Shown: piece after piece, positions 8,938-17,462 of the stretch
Layout: every line of letters begins with the position of its first letter
How positions within the stretch are numbered: position 1 is the stretch's first letter
NCBI GenBank assembly: GCA_026989095.1
Contig: JALSKA010000075.1
Location: forward strand, 17,352-81,351
Direction of reading: 5' to 3'
Source of the DNA: Ardenticatenaceae bacterium
Lineage (GTDB): Bacteria; Chloroflexota; Anaerolineae; Ardenticatenales; Ardenticatenaceae
Length of the DNA: 64,000 nt
Program-made: the position numbers and the translations under genes
Notes under the pieces: model-generated
The model's input: only the letters and a program-made list of their open reading frames with translations
What the model was told of the DNA's origin: nothing
The model's database searches: none

Positions 8938-11900
8938 TCACGTCTCATGGGGCCTGGGGGCCACCTTCACGAAGTGGTGTTGAGCCGTCTCCCACGTGCT
9001 GAGCAGGATGCGCCCCAGCCTGCTTCCCGTCTCGACCACGTGCCGCTCGATCAGGGAGCGAACGCGCTCAACGTCCGCCTCGGCGAGGGGCATGGGGTCC
9101 ACAAACTCGCGGTTCAACACCGACGGCAGGCGGTTCTCGGGGTCGTACAGGTAGGCCACGCCGCCCGACATGCCGGCCGCGAAGTTGTAGCCCGTGGAAC
9201 CGAGGATCACCACGACGCCTCCGGTCATGTACTCACACCCGTGGGCGCCGACGCCCTCAACCACTGCCGTGGCGCCGGAATTGCGCACGGCAAAGCGATC
9301 ACCGGCGCGGCCGGCGGCGAAGAGTTCGCCGCCGGTGGCGCCGTACAGGGCCACGTTCCCCAGGATGGGCGCCTCGGCACGCCAACGGGCGTCTTCGGGG
9401 CGCATGAGCACAATGCGCCCGCCGGCCATGCCCTTGCCCACGTAGTCGTTGGCCACTCCCTCAAGCCGCAACGTCATGCCCGGCAAGATGAAGGCGCCGA
9501 AGCTCTGGCCGGCCGAGCCGATGAAGTGAAGCTGGACGGTGCCGTCGGGCAGGCCGGCGTCACCGTGGCGGCGGGCCAGCTCGCCTGAGAGGCCCGCACC
9601 CACCGTGCGGTCCACGTTGCGGATCAGATAGGTGCGGCGCACGCGCCCCACTAAGGCCAAGTCACGCAGCGCGTCCCGCTTGACCCGCTCGTCGAGCGTG
9701 ACCAGTCGGCGCCCCACCACGCGCCCCTCGAAGCGCCGCGGGCCCGGCAGGCGTGTGAGGAGCAGCCGCATGTCCACGTCGGCGGGAATGTCCGCGGGCA
9801 CTTGGACCAACAGATCGCTGCGGCCAATCACCTCGTCGAGGGAGCGAACTCCCAGTTGGGCCAACAGGTGGCGCAGGTCTTCGGCAATGTAGAGGAAGAA
9901 GGCCATGATGTGCTCGGGCTTGCCGGTGAACTTGGCCCGCAGCTCGGGCTTCTGGGTGGCGATGCCCACCGGGCACGTGTTCATGTGACACGCGCGGGCC
10001 ATGACACACCCTTCGGCCACGAGGGCCGATGTGCCGAAGGAGAACTCGTCGGCGCCCAAGAGGGCGGCGATCAACACGTCACGAGCCGTGCGCAGGCCGC
10101 CGTCCACGCGCAGGCGCACCCGGTCGCGCAGGCCGTTGGCGATGAGGGTCTGCTGCGTTTCGGCTAATCCCAGCTCCCAAGGGACGCCGGCGTGTTTGAT
10201 GCTGGTGATGGGCGAGGCGCCGGTGCCGCCGCTGTCGCCGCTGATGAGCACCACATCGGCGCCGGCCTTGACCACGCCGGCCGCTATGGTGCCCACGCCG
10301 GCCTGTGCGACCAACTTGACGCTAATGGTGGCGTCCGGGTTGATGGTGCGCAGGTCGCTGATGAGCTGGGCCAAGTCCTCGATGCTGTAAATGTCGTGGT
10401 GCGGTGGCGGCGAGATGAGAGGCGTGCCCGGCTCCGTGTGGCGAATGGCCGCAATTTCGACGGTGACCTTGCGTCCCGGCAGGTGACCGCCCTCGCCCGG
10501 CTTGGAACCTTGGGCCATCTTGATCTGGAGTTCGCGGGCCGACATCAAGTAGGCCGGCGTGACCCCGAAGCGGCCGCTGGCCACCTGTTTGCAGGCGCTA
10601 TTGCGCTCGGTGCCGAAGCGCCTGGGGTCCTCCCCTCCCTCGCCGCTGTTGCTCATGCCACCCAAGCGGTTCATGGCGATGGCCAGGGCCTCGTGGGCCT
10701 CGGCCGAGATGGAGCCAAAGGAGATGGCCGCCGTGGAAAAGCGGCGCACAATGGCCTCGACCGGCTCGACCTCGTCCACCGAAATCGGTGCAGCGGGGGC
10801 CAACGCCAGGAAGTCGCGCGGCTCGGCCGGGGGGGCGTTGTCCACCAGGTCAGCGTACTGGCGATAGGCGGCAAAGCCCTCCTCAAAGTGGCCGTTGAGC
10901 ACGCCCTCGATGCGCACCGCCCTCTGGAGCGCGCGCACCACGTGGGGGTTAAAGGCATGGTATTCTCCCTGCTTCTTGTACTTGAAGTAGCCGAACGAGG
11001 GGAGCTCGACCTTTCCGTTGGCCGCATCGAAGGCGTGACGATGCCACTCCAGCACCTCGCGCCCCAACACGTCGTAGCCCACGCCGCCGATGCGGGAGGG
11101 AGTGCCGGCAAAGCATTCGTCGATCACCTGTTGGTTCAAGCCAATGGCCTCGAAGATCTGGGCTCCGCAGTAGCTTTCGGCCGTGGCAATGCCCATCTTG
11201 GTCATAATTTTGAGCAGGCCCTTCTCGGCTGCGCGGAGGTAGTTGCGCACAGCTTCCTCTGGCGAGAGCCGCCTTCCGCGGTATCCCTCGGTGCCGATGT
11301 GAACGGCCGTCTCCAAGGCCAGCCAAGGACAGACGGCGTTGGCCCCGTAGCCGATGAGCGTGGCAAGCTGGTGTGGATCCCTGGGTTCTCCCGTGTAGGC
11401 CACGATGGAACAGCGGGCCCGCAGCCCCTGGCGCAGCAGGTGGTGGTGAACGGCGCCCACGGCCATCAGCGAGGGAATGGGTGCCCGTTCGGGGCTCACG
11501 CCGCTGTCGTCCAGGATGAGGAGCGTGGCACCCTCCCGGACCGCGTTGGCCGCCTCCTCCCGCAGGGCGTGAACGGCGCGCTCCAGCCCCGCCGGCCCTT
11601 CGGCCGCCGGAAACGTGGTGTCCAGCCGGCGGGCGCGGAAGCGGGCGTCGTCGGCGCCCAACGCTTCCACTTCCCGGAGCTGGGCTTCGGTGATGAAGGG
11701 GCTCTCCAACACAAGCCGGCCCGACACGTCGGGGGCGCTGTCCAAGAGGGGCACCATGGCGCCCAAGTGGACGCGCAGGGAGAGCACACTTCGCTCACGG
11801 ATGGGGTCGATGGGCGGGTTGGTGACTTCGGCGAAACGCTGTTTGAAGTAGTGGAAGAGCGGCCGAGGCAGGCGGCTGAAGACGGCGTGGGGGGTGTCGT

Positions 11901-13377
11901 CGCCCATCGAGCCGATGGGCTCCTTGGCATCCCACACCATCGGCTTCATCAGAACCTGAATTTCCTCCGACGTGTAGCCAAAGGCGATCTGCTGCGTCTG
12001 CAGGGCGCGGGTTTCCAGGCGAGGCGCCGTCGTGGCAGTGATCGGCGTTTGCAAGCGGCGCAGTCGCCCGACCATGATCGTGTAGGGCTTCTGGCGGGCA
12101 AAGCGGCGCTTCAGCTCGCCGTTGTGTTCGATGTACCCTTCGACCACGTCGGCGGCGATCATCTCGCCGGCCCCCACGCGGCCGTGCTCCACCACGTCGG
12201 CTGGGTCGAGCTCCGCGGCACCGGCCTCACTGGCCACCACCAGGAGCCCATCGCCGGTGATGTCATAGCGCAGGGGGCGCAGGCCGTTGCGGTCCAAGCG
12301 CGCTCCGGCCACCCGCCCGTCGGTGAAGCAGACGCCGGCAGGACCGTCCCACGGCTCGATCAGCGCTTCGTGGTAGGCGTAGAAGGCCTTGATCTCCTCG
12401 TCCAAGTCGGGGTGGTGATCCCAAGCGTCGGAGAAGAGCATGAGCAACACGTGGCGGATGTCCCGGCCGGCGTGGACCAACATCTCCACTGTGTTGTCCA
12501 CCATAGCGGAGTCGCTGCCCCGCTCGTCAATCACCGGGCAGAGCTCGGGCGGCAAGTCCACTTCGCGGGCGCGCATCCAGTTGACGTTGCCCTGGAGCGT
12601 GTTGATCTCCCCGTTGTGGCACACCATGCGGAACGGCTGAGCACGGGCCCACGAGGGAAAGGTGTTGGTGCTGAAGCGCGTGTGGACCACGGCCACAGCG
12701 CTCCGGCAGGCCGGGTCCTGCAAGTCGAGGTAGAAGCGGTCCACGTGGGCCGGCTGGAGCATGCCCTTGTAGACAATGGTGCGGCTGGAGAAGGAGGCGA
12801 TGTAGGCGTCCTCCACCTCTGCCTCCCGGAGCGCCCGTTCCGCATCCTTGCGTGCCAGGTAGCACGTTCGCTCGAAGGTGCGGGCGCCCATGCGCTTGGG
12901 CCGGGCCACGATTAACTGCCAGATGGCCGGCCGGCTCCGGCGCGCGGCTTGGCCCAACACGGACTCATCGACGGGCACCTCGCGCCATCCGAGCACGATG
13001 AGCCCCCGGCGTTCGGCGGCCGCCTGAATGACGGCCTGAGCTTCCTCCACGGCCGAGATGGGCAGGAAGCACTGGGCCACGGCCACCGCGCCCGGGACGG
13101 CCTCGTGGCCACGGTCGCGAATGAAGGGGGCCAGCACGTCGAGGGGAAGGTGCAACAAGATGCCGGCCCCATCCCCCGTTACGCCGTCGGCGGCCACAGC
13201 GCCGCGATGGGTCATGTTCACCAGCGCCCGCAGGGCGCGCTCCACCAACTCGTGGGAGGCTTCTCCGGTCGTTTGGGCCAACACGGCGATGCCACACGCA
13301 TCGTGCTCGAAGCGGGGATCGTAGAGCGTCTGTGCCACGATGTGGTCCGGCGTGAGTGAGACGTGATGTGTGTTCAT
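8938..13377 (-). CDS. gltB: Glutamate synthase large subunit
   Basis: 1479 residues, the full length of the GltB/GltS family. It transfers glutamine amide nitrogen to 2-oxoglutarate, giving two glutamates. The N-terminal class II amidotransferase domain has its nucleophile at Cys28 (EHDACGI), so a short propeptide is presumably removed. The central linker and FMN domain include EGGEDPRRFGT and GEGGHLPG. The 3Fe-4S cysteines are in CVMARACHMNTCPVG. The C-terminal GXGXG beta-helix closes the protein. AAGGAGGGG precedes the ATG. No gltD small subunit is adjacent, so the electron donor (ferredoxin or a remote NADPH subunit) is unresolved. Confidence 0.97.
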   Translation of the reverse strand: MNTHHVSLTPDHIVAQTLYDPRFEHDACGIAVLAQTTGEASHELVERALRALVNMTHRGAVAADGVTGDGAGILLHLPLDVLAPFIRDRGHEAVPGAVAVAQCFLPISAVEEAQAVIQAAAERRGLIVLGWREVPVDESVLGQAARRSRPAIWQLIVARPKRMGARTFERTCYLARKDAERALREAEVEDAYIASFSSRTIVYKGMLQPAHVDRFYLDLQDPACRSAVAVVHTRFSTNTFPSWARAQPFRMVCHNGEINTLQGNVNWMRAREVDLPPELCPVIDERGSDSAMVDNTVEMLVHAGRDIRHVLLMLFSDAWDHHPDLDEEIKAFYAYHEALIEPWDGPAGVCFTDGRVAGARLDRNGLRPLRYDITGDGLLVVASEAGAAELDPADVVEHGRVGAGEMIAADVVEGYIEHNGELKRRFARQKPYTIMVGRLRRLQTPITATTAPRLETRALQTQQIAFGYTSEEIQVLMKPMVWDAKEPIGSMGDDTPHAVFSRLPRPLFHYFKQRFAEVTNPPIDPIRERSVLSLRVHLGAMVPLLDSAPDVSGRLVLESPFITEAQLREVEALGADDARFRARRLDTTFPAAEGPAGLERAVHALREEAANAVREGATLLILDDSGVSPERAPIPSLMAVGAVHHHLLRQGLRARCSIVAYTGEPRDPHQLATLIGYGANAVCPWLALETAVHIGTEGYRGRRLSPEEAVRNYLRAAEKGLLKIMTKMGIATAESYCGAQIFEAIGLNQQVIDECFAGTPSRIGGVGYDVLGREVLEWHRHAFDAANGKVELPSFGYFKYKKQGEYHAFNPHVVRALQRAVRIEGVLNGHFEEGFAAYRQYADLVDNAPPAEPRDFLALAPAAPISVDEVEPVEAIVRRFSTAAISFGSISAEAHEALAIAMNRLGGMSNSGEGGEDPRRFGTERNSACKQVASGRFGVTPAYLMSARELQIKMAQGSKPGEGGHLPGRKVTVEIAAIRHTEPGTPLISPPPHHDIYSIEDLAQLISDLRTINPDATISVKLVAQAGVGTIAAGVVKAGADVVLISGDSGGTGASPITSIKHAGVPWELGLAETQQTLIANGLRDRVRLRVDGGLRTARDVLIAALLGADEFSFGTSALVAEGCVMARACHMNTCPVGIATQKPELRAKFTGKPEHIMAFFLYIAEDLRHLLAQLGVRSLDEVIGRSDLLVQVPADIPADVDMRLLLTRLPGPRRFEGRVVGRRLVTLDERVKRDALRDLALVGRVRRTYLIRNVDRTVGAGLSGELARRHGDAGLPDGTVQLHFIGSAGQSFGAFILPGMTLRLEGVANDYVGKGMAGGRIVLMRPEDARWRAEAPILGNVALYGATGGELFAAGRAGDRFAVRNSGATAVVEGVGAHGCEYMTGGVVVILGSTGYNFAAGMSGGVAYLYDPENRLPSVLNREFVDPMPLAEADVERVRSLIERHVVETGSRLGRILLSTWETAQHHFVKVAPRPHET

Positions 13378-13430
13378 GGTCTGCCCCTCCTTGTAGCCGC
13401 TCGAACAGCGGGCGGCGAATGCCCACTTCC

Positions 13431-13459
13431 AGTATACGCCGGGCAGACGAGCCTGTCAG
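13431..13459 (-). promoter_or_regulatory. gltB promoter
   Basis: Minus-strand CTGACA (13459-13454), 17-base spacer, TATACT (13436-13431). The expected start gives a leader of about 50 bases before the gltB ATG. Confidence 0.65.
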
Positions 13460-13634
13460 CACACGGCCGGACCGTTCAGGCGGGTGAAAAAGGGTTCCCC
13501 CAGGTGTTCTCAGGGGCACACATGGGTACCCTACGGCCACACACATGGCCCAATCAGGCCCCTGTGCTCCCGAAGTGCGGCCAGAAGTCGTCTTCGGATC
13601 GAACAGGGCGTGATGAGGGGAAACTTGACGCCAT

Positions 13635-13662
13635 TTGCTGCTGCACTGCACAGGGTTACAAT
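13635..13662 (+). promoter_or_regulatory. Candidate promoter for an intergenic RNA
   Basis: TTGCTG, a 16-base spacer and TACAAT on the plus strand. A TTGACG lies 10 bases further upstream, but at 26 bases its spacing is too long. The promoter is weaker than most others seen here; its support comes from the structured segment and terminator that follow. Confidence 0.4.
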
Positions 13663-13668
13663 GGAATC

Positions 13669-13889
13669 GGCGTTCCCCTGCTGTGTTGGTGACATGCCGG
13701 GCGCGTTGAGCCAACACTCACTCAATGGGCGCCGGTTTCCGGCATGGTACCGCAAGCGGCCAGCCATGTTGGCCGGGCGGGTGCCAGGGAGGTGCCCACG
13801 TGTTCCGAAGAGGCTCACACACGCAACCGGCATCCACGGCCCAGTGGAGGCGCCCAGGAAGCCATCGGTGTATGCCACCGATGGCTTTT
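13669..13889 (+). ncRNA. Candidate structured small RNA, about 220 nt, of unknown family
   Basis: Between a candidate promoter and an intrinsic terminator lies a non-coding segment with several hairpins. ATGCCGG (13694-13700) can pair with CCGGCAT at 13739-13745, enclosing further helices GCGC/GCGC and TTGAG/CTCAA. GGCCA (13758-13762) pairs with TGGCC (13770-13774). A second CCGGCAT at 13827-13833 could compete for the same 5' partner. I compared it by eye with the conserved cores of SRP RNA, RNase P RNA and tmRNA and found no match; 6S RNA cannot be excluded. The terminator leaves about 275 bases to the next gene, which has its own promoter, so this looks free-standing rather than a leader. 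Confidence 0.35.
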
Positions 13890-13890
13890 C
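13859..13890 (+). terminator. Rho-independent terminator
   Basis: A 12-bp stem AAGCCATCGGTG / CACCGATGGCTT around a TATGC loop is followed by a T-rich tail (TTTTCTT) on the plus strand. No protein gene precedes it on this strand, which is why an RNA gene upstream is suspected. Confidence 0.7.
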
Positions 13891-14071
13891 TTGGGTATCA
13901 ATCCGCAGAAATTGTTCCTCCTTGGACTGTCAGACTTCGTGCGCTTCCCACCATGCCGGCCAACGAAGCGGTCCGGGTGTCAGGCGTGCTTCGCGGCTGC
14001 CGGATGTAGTCTTGTGTGAGGAAAGGGTGGAAACTCTCTCTCACCTGTGGGGAAAGGGAAGCACAGGGAAG

Positions 14072-14100
14072 TTGACATCCACGGGTGAGGGTGTTATCCT
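14072..14100 (+). promoter_or_regulatory. Promoter of the MBL-fold hydrolase
   Basis: Perfect TTGACA, a 17-base spacer and TATCCT. A second possible box (TTACAG-16-TACACT) lies nearer the start codon at about 14110-14137. Confidence 0.7.
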
Positions 14101-14164
14101 CCACACAGACTTACAGCTCGCGGCTTCCCGTGTACACTAAAATCGAACCGGGCCCCGGAAGATC

Positions 14165-15022
14165 ATGCGACGCGAACGAATTTCGGAAGATATCCACATC
14201 TTCACCAGCGAGCTGTACGCCCACGTCACGGCCACAGTGATCTTCACCGACGAAGGCGCCATCGTCATTGACACACTCCCCTTCCCCGAGGAAAGCCGGA
14301 CGATGGCCGAGTTCGTCTACAGCCACAGCCGGCGAGGTGTGCGCTTCGTGATCAACACCCACTTCCACGCCGACCACGTCTACGGCAACTACCTCTTCCG
14401 GGACGCAGTGATCATCGCCCACCGCCGGTGCCGCCAAAAGCTGCTCGAGATCGGGGAGCGCTCCCTCCAAGCGGCGAAGGAGGAGACGCCCGCACTGGCC
14501 GAGGTTGAGCTAGTTATCCCCAATATTGTGTTCGACCACGAGATGGGGCTGCGCTTGGGACATCGGCTCCTGCGGCTGATCCACCTGCCGGGCCACACGG
14601 AGGACGGCATCGGGGTGTTGGTGGAAGGCGACCGCATCCTCGTCTCCGGCGATGCCGTTATGCCTCTGCCCTACTTCGCCTGGGGGGACCGCCTGCAGCT
14701 CCGCCACACGTTGCAGCGGATTCGGGAGATGAACTTGGAGAGCATTATTCAAGGGCACGGGGACGTGCTGCTGCGGGGCGAAATTCCCGAGGTGCTCGAC
14801 CGCCACATCCATTACTTGGACTGCATCAAAGAGTACGTGGCCGAGCTCGTTGACCAAGGTCAACCGCGCACGGCGCTGAAGCACTCCATCCCCGAGTCCT
14901 GTGGCGAGAGCAGCATCCCCTTGGACGGGCTCGTGCGCCAGCTCCACTACGCCAACCTGCTGCGCCTCTACGAGGACATGACCGACAAGGGGTCCATCGA
15001 GGCCATCTTGGCGTCGGCGTAG
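14165..15022 (+). CDS. Metallo-beta-lactamase-fold hydrolase
   Basis: 285 residues, cytoplasmic. The zinc ligands of the fold are present in order: THFHADH (HxHxDH), the His in LPGHTED, the Asp in VSGDAVMP and the His in IQGHGD. The N-terminal beta-strands (IHIFTSELYAHVTATVIF) and the roughly 70-residue helical C-terminal extension resemble general MBL hydrolases such as quinoprotein-relay/SoxH-like proteins rather than a true beta-lactamase. The substrate is not deducible. A GGAAG site precedes the ATG. Single-gene transcript with its own promoter. Confidence 0.88.
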   Translation: MRRERISEDIHIFTSELYAHVTATVIFTDEGAIVIDTLPFPEESRTMAEFVYSHSRRGVRFVINTHFHADHVYGNYLFRDAVIIAHRRCRQKLLEIGERSLQAAKEETPALAEVELVIPNIVFDHEMGLRLGHRLLRLIHLPGHTEDGIGVLVEGDRILVSGDAVMPLPYFAWGDRLQLRHTLQRIREMNLESIIQGHGDVLLRGEIPEVLDRHIHYLDCIKEYVAELVDQGQPRTALKHSIPESCGESSIPLDGLVRQLHYANLLRLYEDMTDKGSIEAILASA

Positions 15023-15047
15023 CCCCCGTTGGTCGGACCTGCTCCCG

Positions 15048-15821
15048 CTACAGCCTTCCGTGAAGCACGCGCGGCCCTGTGGGGCCCGGACTGCCCGTTG
15101 CCGGCTCAACCGTCACGCCAACGCCCGCGTAGCGGTGCCACGGCGAGGGCGGTTCGACCCTGTGGAGGGTGAGCGTGCCCGCCGCTTCTACGCGGAAGAC
15201 CCCGCCATTGTCCCGACGGCCATCAGGCCGAATGAGCCAAAGCTGGTAGGCCTGGTCCTGGGCCAAGGGAGAGAGCCCCTCGACGACGAGTACCCCGGTC
15301 CGGTCGTCGAGGTAGTAGAGCACGGCGCGGACCTCGCGCGCCGGGCCATCAGGCTCGAGTGTGACCGCCCTGGCCCCTGGCGTGAGGAGCAGGCGCACCA
15401 AATCCTGTTGGGCGCTCATCTGGGCCCGAAGGGCCCGCTGTTGGCCGAGCAGGGCCACGTGCCATCCCCCCACGATCATGAGGGCCAGCGTGGCGGCCAC
15501 GGCCCACGCCCAGAGCCAGCGCGGTGCGACCGGCCGACGCCGTTGGGCCGGCCCCGCCGTCTCCGGAATGGCGGCCACCCGCCGGCGCACCCTGTCCGGG
15601 GCCCGCACGAGGGGCACTTGGTAGAGCAGTACCTCGACAACGGGCTCATACCGGCGGAGTTCGGCGCGGCACTGCTCACACAGGCTCACGTGGAACTTCA
15701 CACGGCGAGCCTCCTCCTCGGGCAGAGCCCCGAGGGCCAGCAAGCCCAGGAGAGAGGCACACATCTCGCACGAGAGCGTCGTGTGTTCTTGTTGGCCTGT
15801 GGGGTTTCCCGAGATGTTCAT
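15048..15821 (-). CDS. Anti-sigma factor, RskA/anti-sigma-K type
   Basis: 257 residues. The N-terminal cytoplasmic zinc anti-sigma domain contains HVSLCEQC (HxxxCxxC). A single membrane helix (LWAWAVAATLALMIVGGWHVALL) and an extracellular domain follow, with the anti-sigma-K pattern QAYQLWLIRPDG. Such proteins hold a partner ECF sigma factor at the membrane until a signal triggers release. It lies 52 bases after the ECF sigma gene, the expected partner. ATG 15821, with GAGAGGAC upstream, is preferred to an in-frame ATG 45 bases earlier that lacks a site. Confidence 0.9.
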   Translation of the reverse strand: MNISGNPTGQQEHTTLSCEMCASLLGLLALGALPEEEARRVKFHVSLCEQCRAELRRYEPVVEVLLYQVPLVRAPDRVRRRVAAIPETAGPAQRRRPVAPRWLWAWAVAATLALMIVGGWHVALLGQQRALRAQMSAQQDLVRLLLTPGARAVTLEPDGPAREVRAVLYYLDDRTGVLVVEGLSPLAQDQAYQLWLIRPDGRRDNGGVFRVEAAGTLTLHRVEPPSPWHRYAGVGVTVEPATGSPGPTGPRVLHGRL

Positions 15822-15873
15822 AGTCCTCTCTGTTTTCGACGGTGGCAAGGCCCTTTGTCGCTCCATATACGTT

Positions 15874-16467
15874 TCAAGTGGGGCCTTTGGATTGTTCTTC
15901 CCGCAAGGCGGCCTGGAGCTTCCTCATGCCGAGGCGAATGCGGCTCTTGACCGTGCCCAAGGGCAGGCCCAGCATGGCGGCGATGTCCTGGTGGGTGAGG
16001 CCGTAGAAGAAGGCCAGCTCGATGCACCGGCGCTGTTCGGGCGGCAGAATTTCCAGGCTGAGGTGAACGGTCTCGTCCCGTTCGGCGTACCAGTGGGCCG
16101 CGAGGGCGTGGTCATCCCGACGCTCATCGAAGGCGTCGGCCGCGATCCGCTGACGATTTTGCTGGCGCAACACGTCTATGGCACGGTTCCGCGTGATGGA
16201 GAGCAACCACGTGGCCAGACGGCCCCGCGAGGCGTCGAACTGGTTGGCCCGCTGCCAGATGCGCAGGAAGACATCCTGGACAATGTCCTCGGCCGCGGCC
16301 GGGTCCTGCACCACTTTGAGGGCCATCGAGTAGACCAGGTCCACGTACCGCTCGTACAGGTCGTGAAAGGCGGCACGGTCTCCGGCCGCGATGCGGCGCA
16401 TGAGGAGTCGGTCGTCTAGCACGTCGGTTCGAGCCATGCTGCTGCCCGCCTGTTGGGTTTCGCTCAT
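15874..16467 (-). CDS. ECF-family RNA polymerase sigma factor (SigK-like)
   Basis: 197 residues. Region 2 (about 25-95) contains [15 protein letters not shown] and the promoter-melting segment. Region 4 (about 130-190) has the helix-turn-helix [21 protein letters not shown]. Its ATG overlaps the stop of pheA (ATGA) and the anti-sigma gene follows, so the three genes form one coupled operon. Sigma factors paired with RskA-type regulators usually respond to envelope or redox stress. The target genes are unknown; coupling to phenylalanine synthesis is unusual. Confidence 0.93.
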   Translation of the reverse strand: MSETQQAGSSMARTDVLDDRLLMRRIAAGDRAAFHDLYERYVDLVYSMALKVVQDPAAAEDIVQDVFLRIWQRANQFDASRGRLATWLLSITRNRAIDVLRQQNRQRIAADAFDERRDDHALAAHWYAERDETVHLSLEILPPEQRRCIELAFFYGLTHQDIAAMLGLPLGTVKSRIRLGMRKLQAALREEQSKGPT

Positions 16468-17324
16468 GTTCCCCGTGGGTAGGAGCCCAGGATGCGGAGG
16501 AAGGGAGCAATCTCCCCCAAGTGGCGAATGGCGTTTTGGGCCGCCTCGTCGGCCATGCTGGCCGCGAAGTCCAGGTAGAACAAGTATTCCCAGCGCTTGC
16601 CGCGCAGGGGCCGGCTCTCGATTTTCGTCAGGTCAATGTCCCGCAGGGCAAAGACGGACAGGGCCTTGAAGAGAACACCAGGAGCGTTTTTCAAGGAGAA
16701 GACGATGGAGGTCTTGGCCGGCACGCCCACGGGCGGCGTGCTGGGCTCCGCGGCCACGACGAGGAAACGGGTGTAATTCTCGGGGTCATCCTCGATGCCC
16801 TCGGCCAGAATGACCAGGCCGTAGACTTCAGCCGCCCGCCGGCTGGCAACGGCGGCCGCGTCGCGCAAGTTCTCGTCCCGCACCCGCTTGGCGCTGCCGG
16901 CCGTGTCGTATGTGGCCTCCCGGGCCACGCCCAAGCCGGACAGGAAACGCTCGCACTGGGCCAGGGCTTGGGGGTGGCTGAGCACGCGCCTGACGTCCTC
17001 CAGCCGCACGCCGGGCAGGGCCAACAGGTGGTGGCGCACGCGAAAGTCAATCTCACCCACGATGTGGAGGCTGTGGTCGAGGAGCAAGTCGTAGTTGCGG
17101 TGGATGCTGCCGGCTAGAGAGTTCTCGATGGGCACCATGCCCCGGTCGGCCCGGCCAGTCTCCACGGCCTCGAAGACAGCCTCGAACGAAGGGCACGGCT
17201 GCGTCTCCACTTCGGGGCCAAAGTAGCGGAGGGCAGCGCCTTCACTGTAGGCTCCCGGCTCCCCCTGAAAGGCAACGCGAAGCCGCCCCGCACCTTGAAC
17301 CTCTCCGACGCTTGGCTCGGACAT
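16464..17324 (-). CDS. pheA: Prephenate dehydratase
   Basis: 286 residues, the monofunctional type. It converts prephenate to phenylpyruvate in phenylalanine synthesis. The catalytic domain begins [20 protein letters not shown] and contains the family segment NYTRFLVVA. The C-terminal ACT domain (about 200-280) has the regulatory ESRP motif in [14 protein letters not shown], which normally binds phenylalanine for feedback inhibition. ATG 17324 is chosen for its GGGGAG site; the in-frame start 60 bases upstream lacks one. First gene of an operon with the ECF sigma and anti-sigma genes. Confidence 0.95.
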   Translation of the reverse strand: MSEPSVGEVQGAGRLRVAFQGEPGAYSEGAALRYFGPEVETQPCPSFEAVFEAVETGRADRGMVPIENSLAGSIHRNYDLLLDHSLHIVGEIDFRVRHHLLALPGVRLEDVRRVLSHPQALAQCERFLSGLGVAREATYDTAGSAKRVRDENLRDAAAVASRRAAEVYGLVILAEGIEDDPENYTRFLVVAAEPSTPPVGVPAKTSIVFSLKNAPGVLFKALSVFALRDIDLTKIESRPLRGKRWEYLFYLDFAASMADEAAQNAIRHLGEIAPFLRILGSYPRGT

Positions 17325-17392
17325 CGTGTTCTCCCCTGAGTCACACGGAACAACTCCCTGTCGCGGTGATGTCACGGCCTTCAACGTGTGTG

Positions 17393-17421
17393 AGTATATG
17401 TGCAGGCCGTCAGGCCGTCAA
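17393..17421 (-). promoter_or_regulatory. Promoter of the pheA-sigma-anti-sigma operon
   Basis: Minus-strand TTGACG (17421-17416), 17-base spacer, TATACT (17398-17393), giving a leader of about 60 bases before pheA. Confidence 0.7.
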
Positions 17422-17462
17422 GCGGCCTTTGTGAAAGGGAGAACACTGTTCCCGAAGCGCGC

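Larger units (their letters stand above)
13378..14164. other. 787-base gene-free region between gltB and the MBL-fold gene
   Basis: Divergent intergenic region. It holds the gltB promoter (13431-13459), a candidate promoter, structured RNA and terminator on the plus strand (13635-13889), and the promoter of the downstream hydrolase (14072-14100). Open frames across it lack ribosome sites and recognisable protein character. I see nothing in 13460-13630 or 13892-14070. Confidence 0.6.

Noticed and set aside
10192..12915. Very long plus-strand open frame (907 codons) opposite gltB
   Set aside because: It lies fully antisense to a clearly real gltB, has a His/Gly/Val-rich composition typical of GC-rich shadow frames, and has no domain signature.
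13484..14140. Possible protein gene in the gltB-MBL intergenic region
   Set aside because: No ribosome site, low-complexity mix of rare residues, and it crosses a strong terminator and a promoter.
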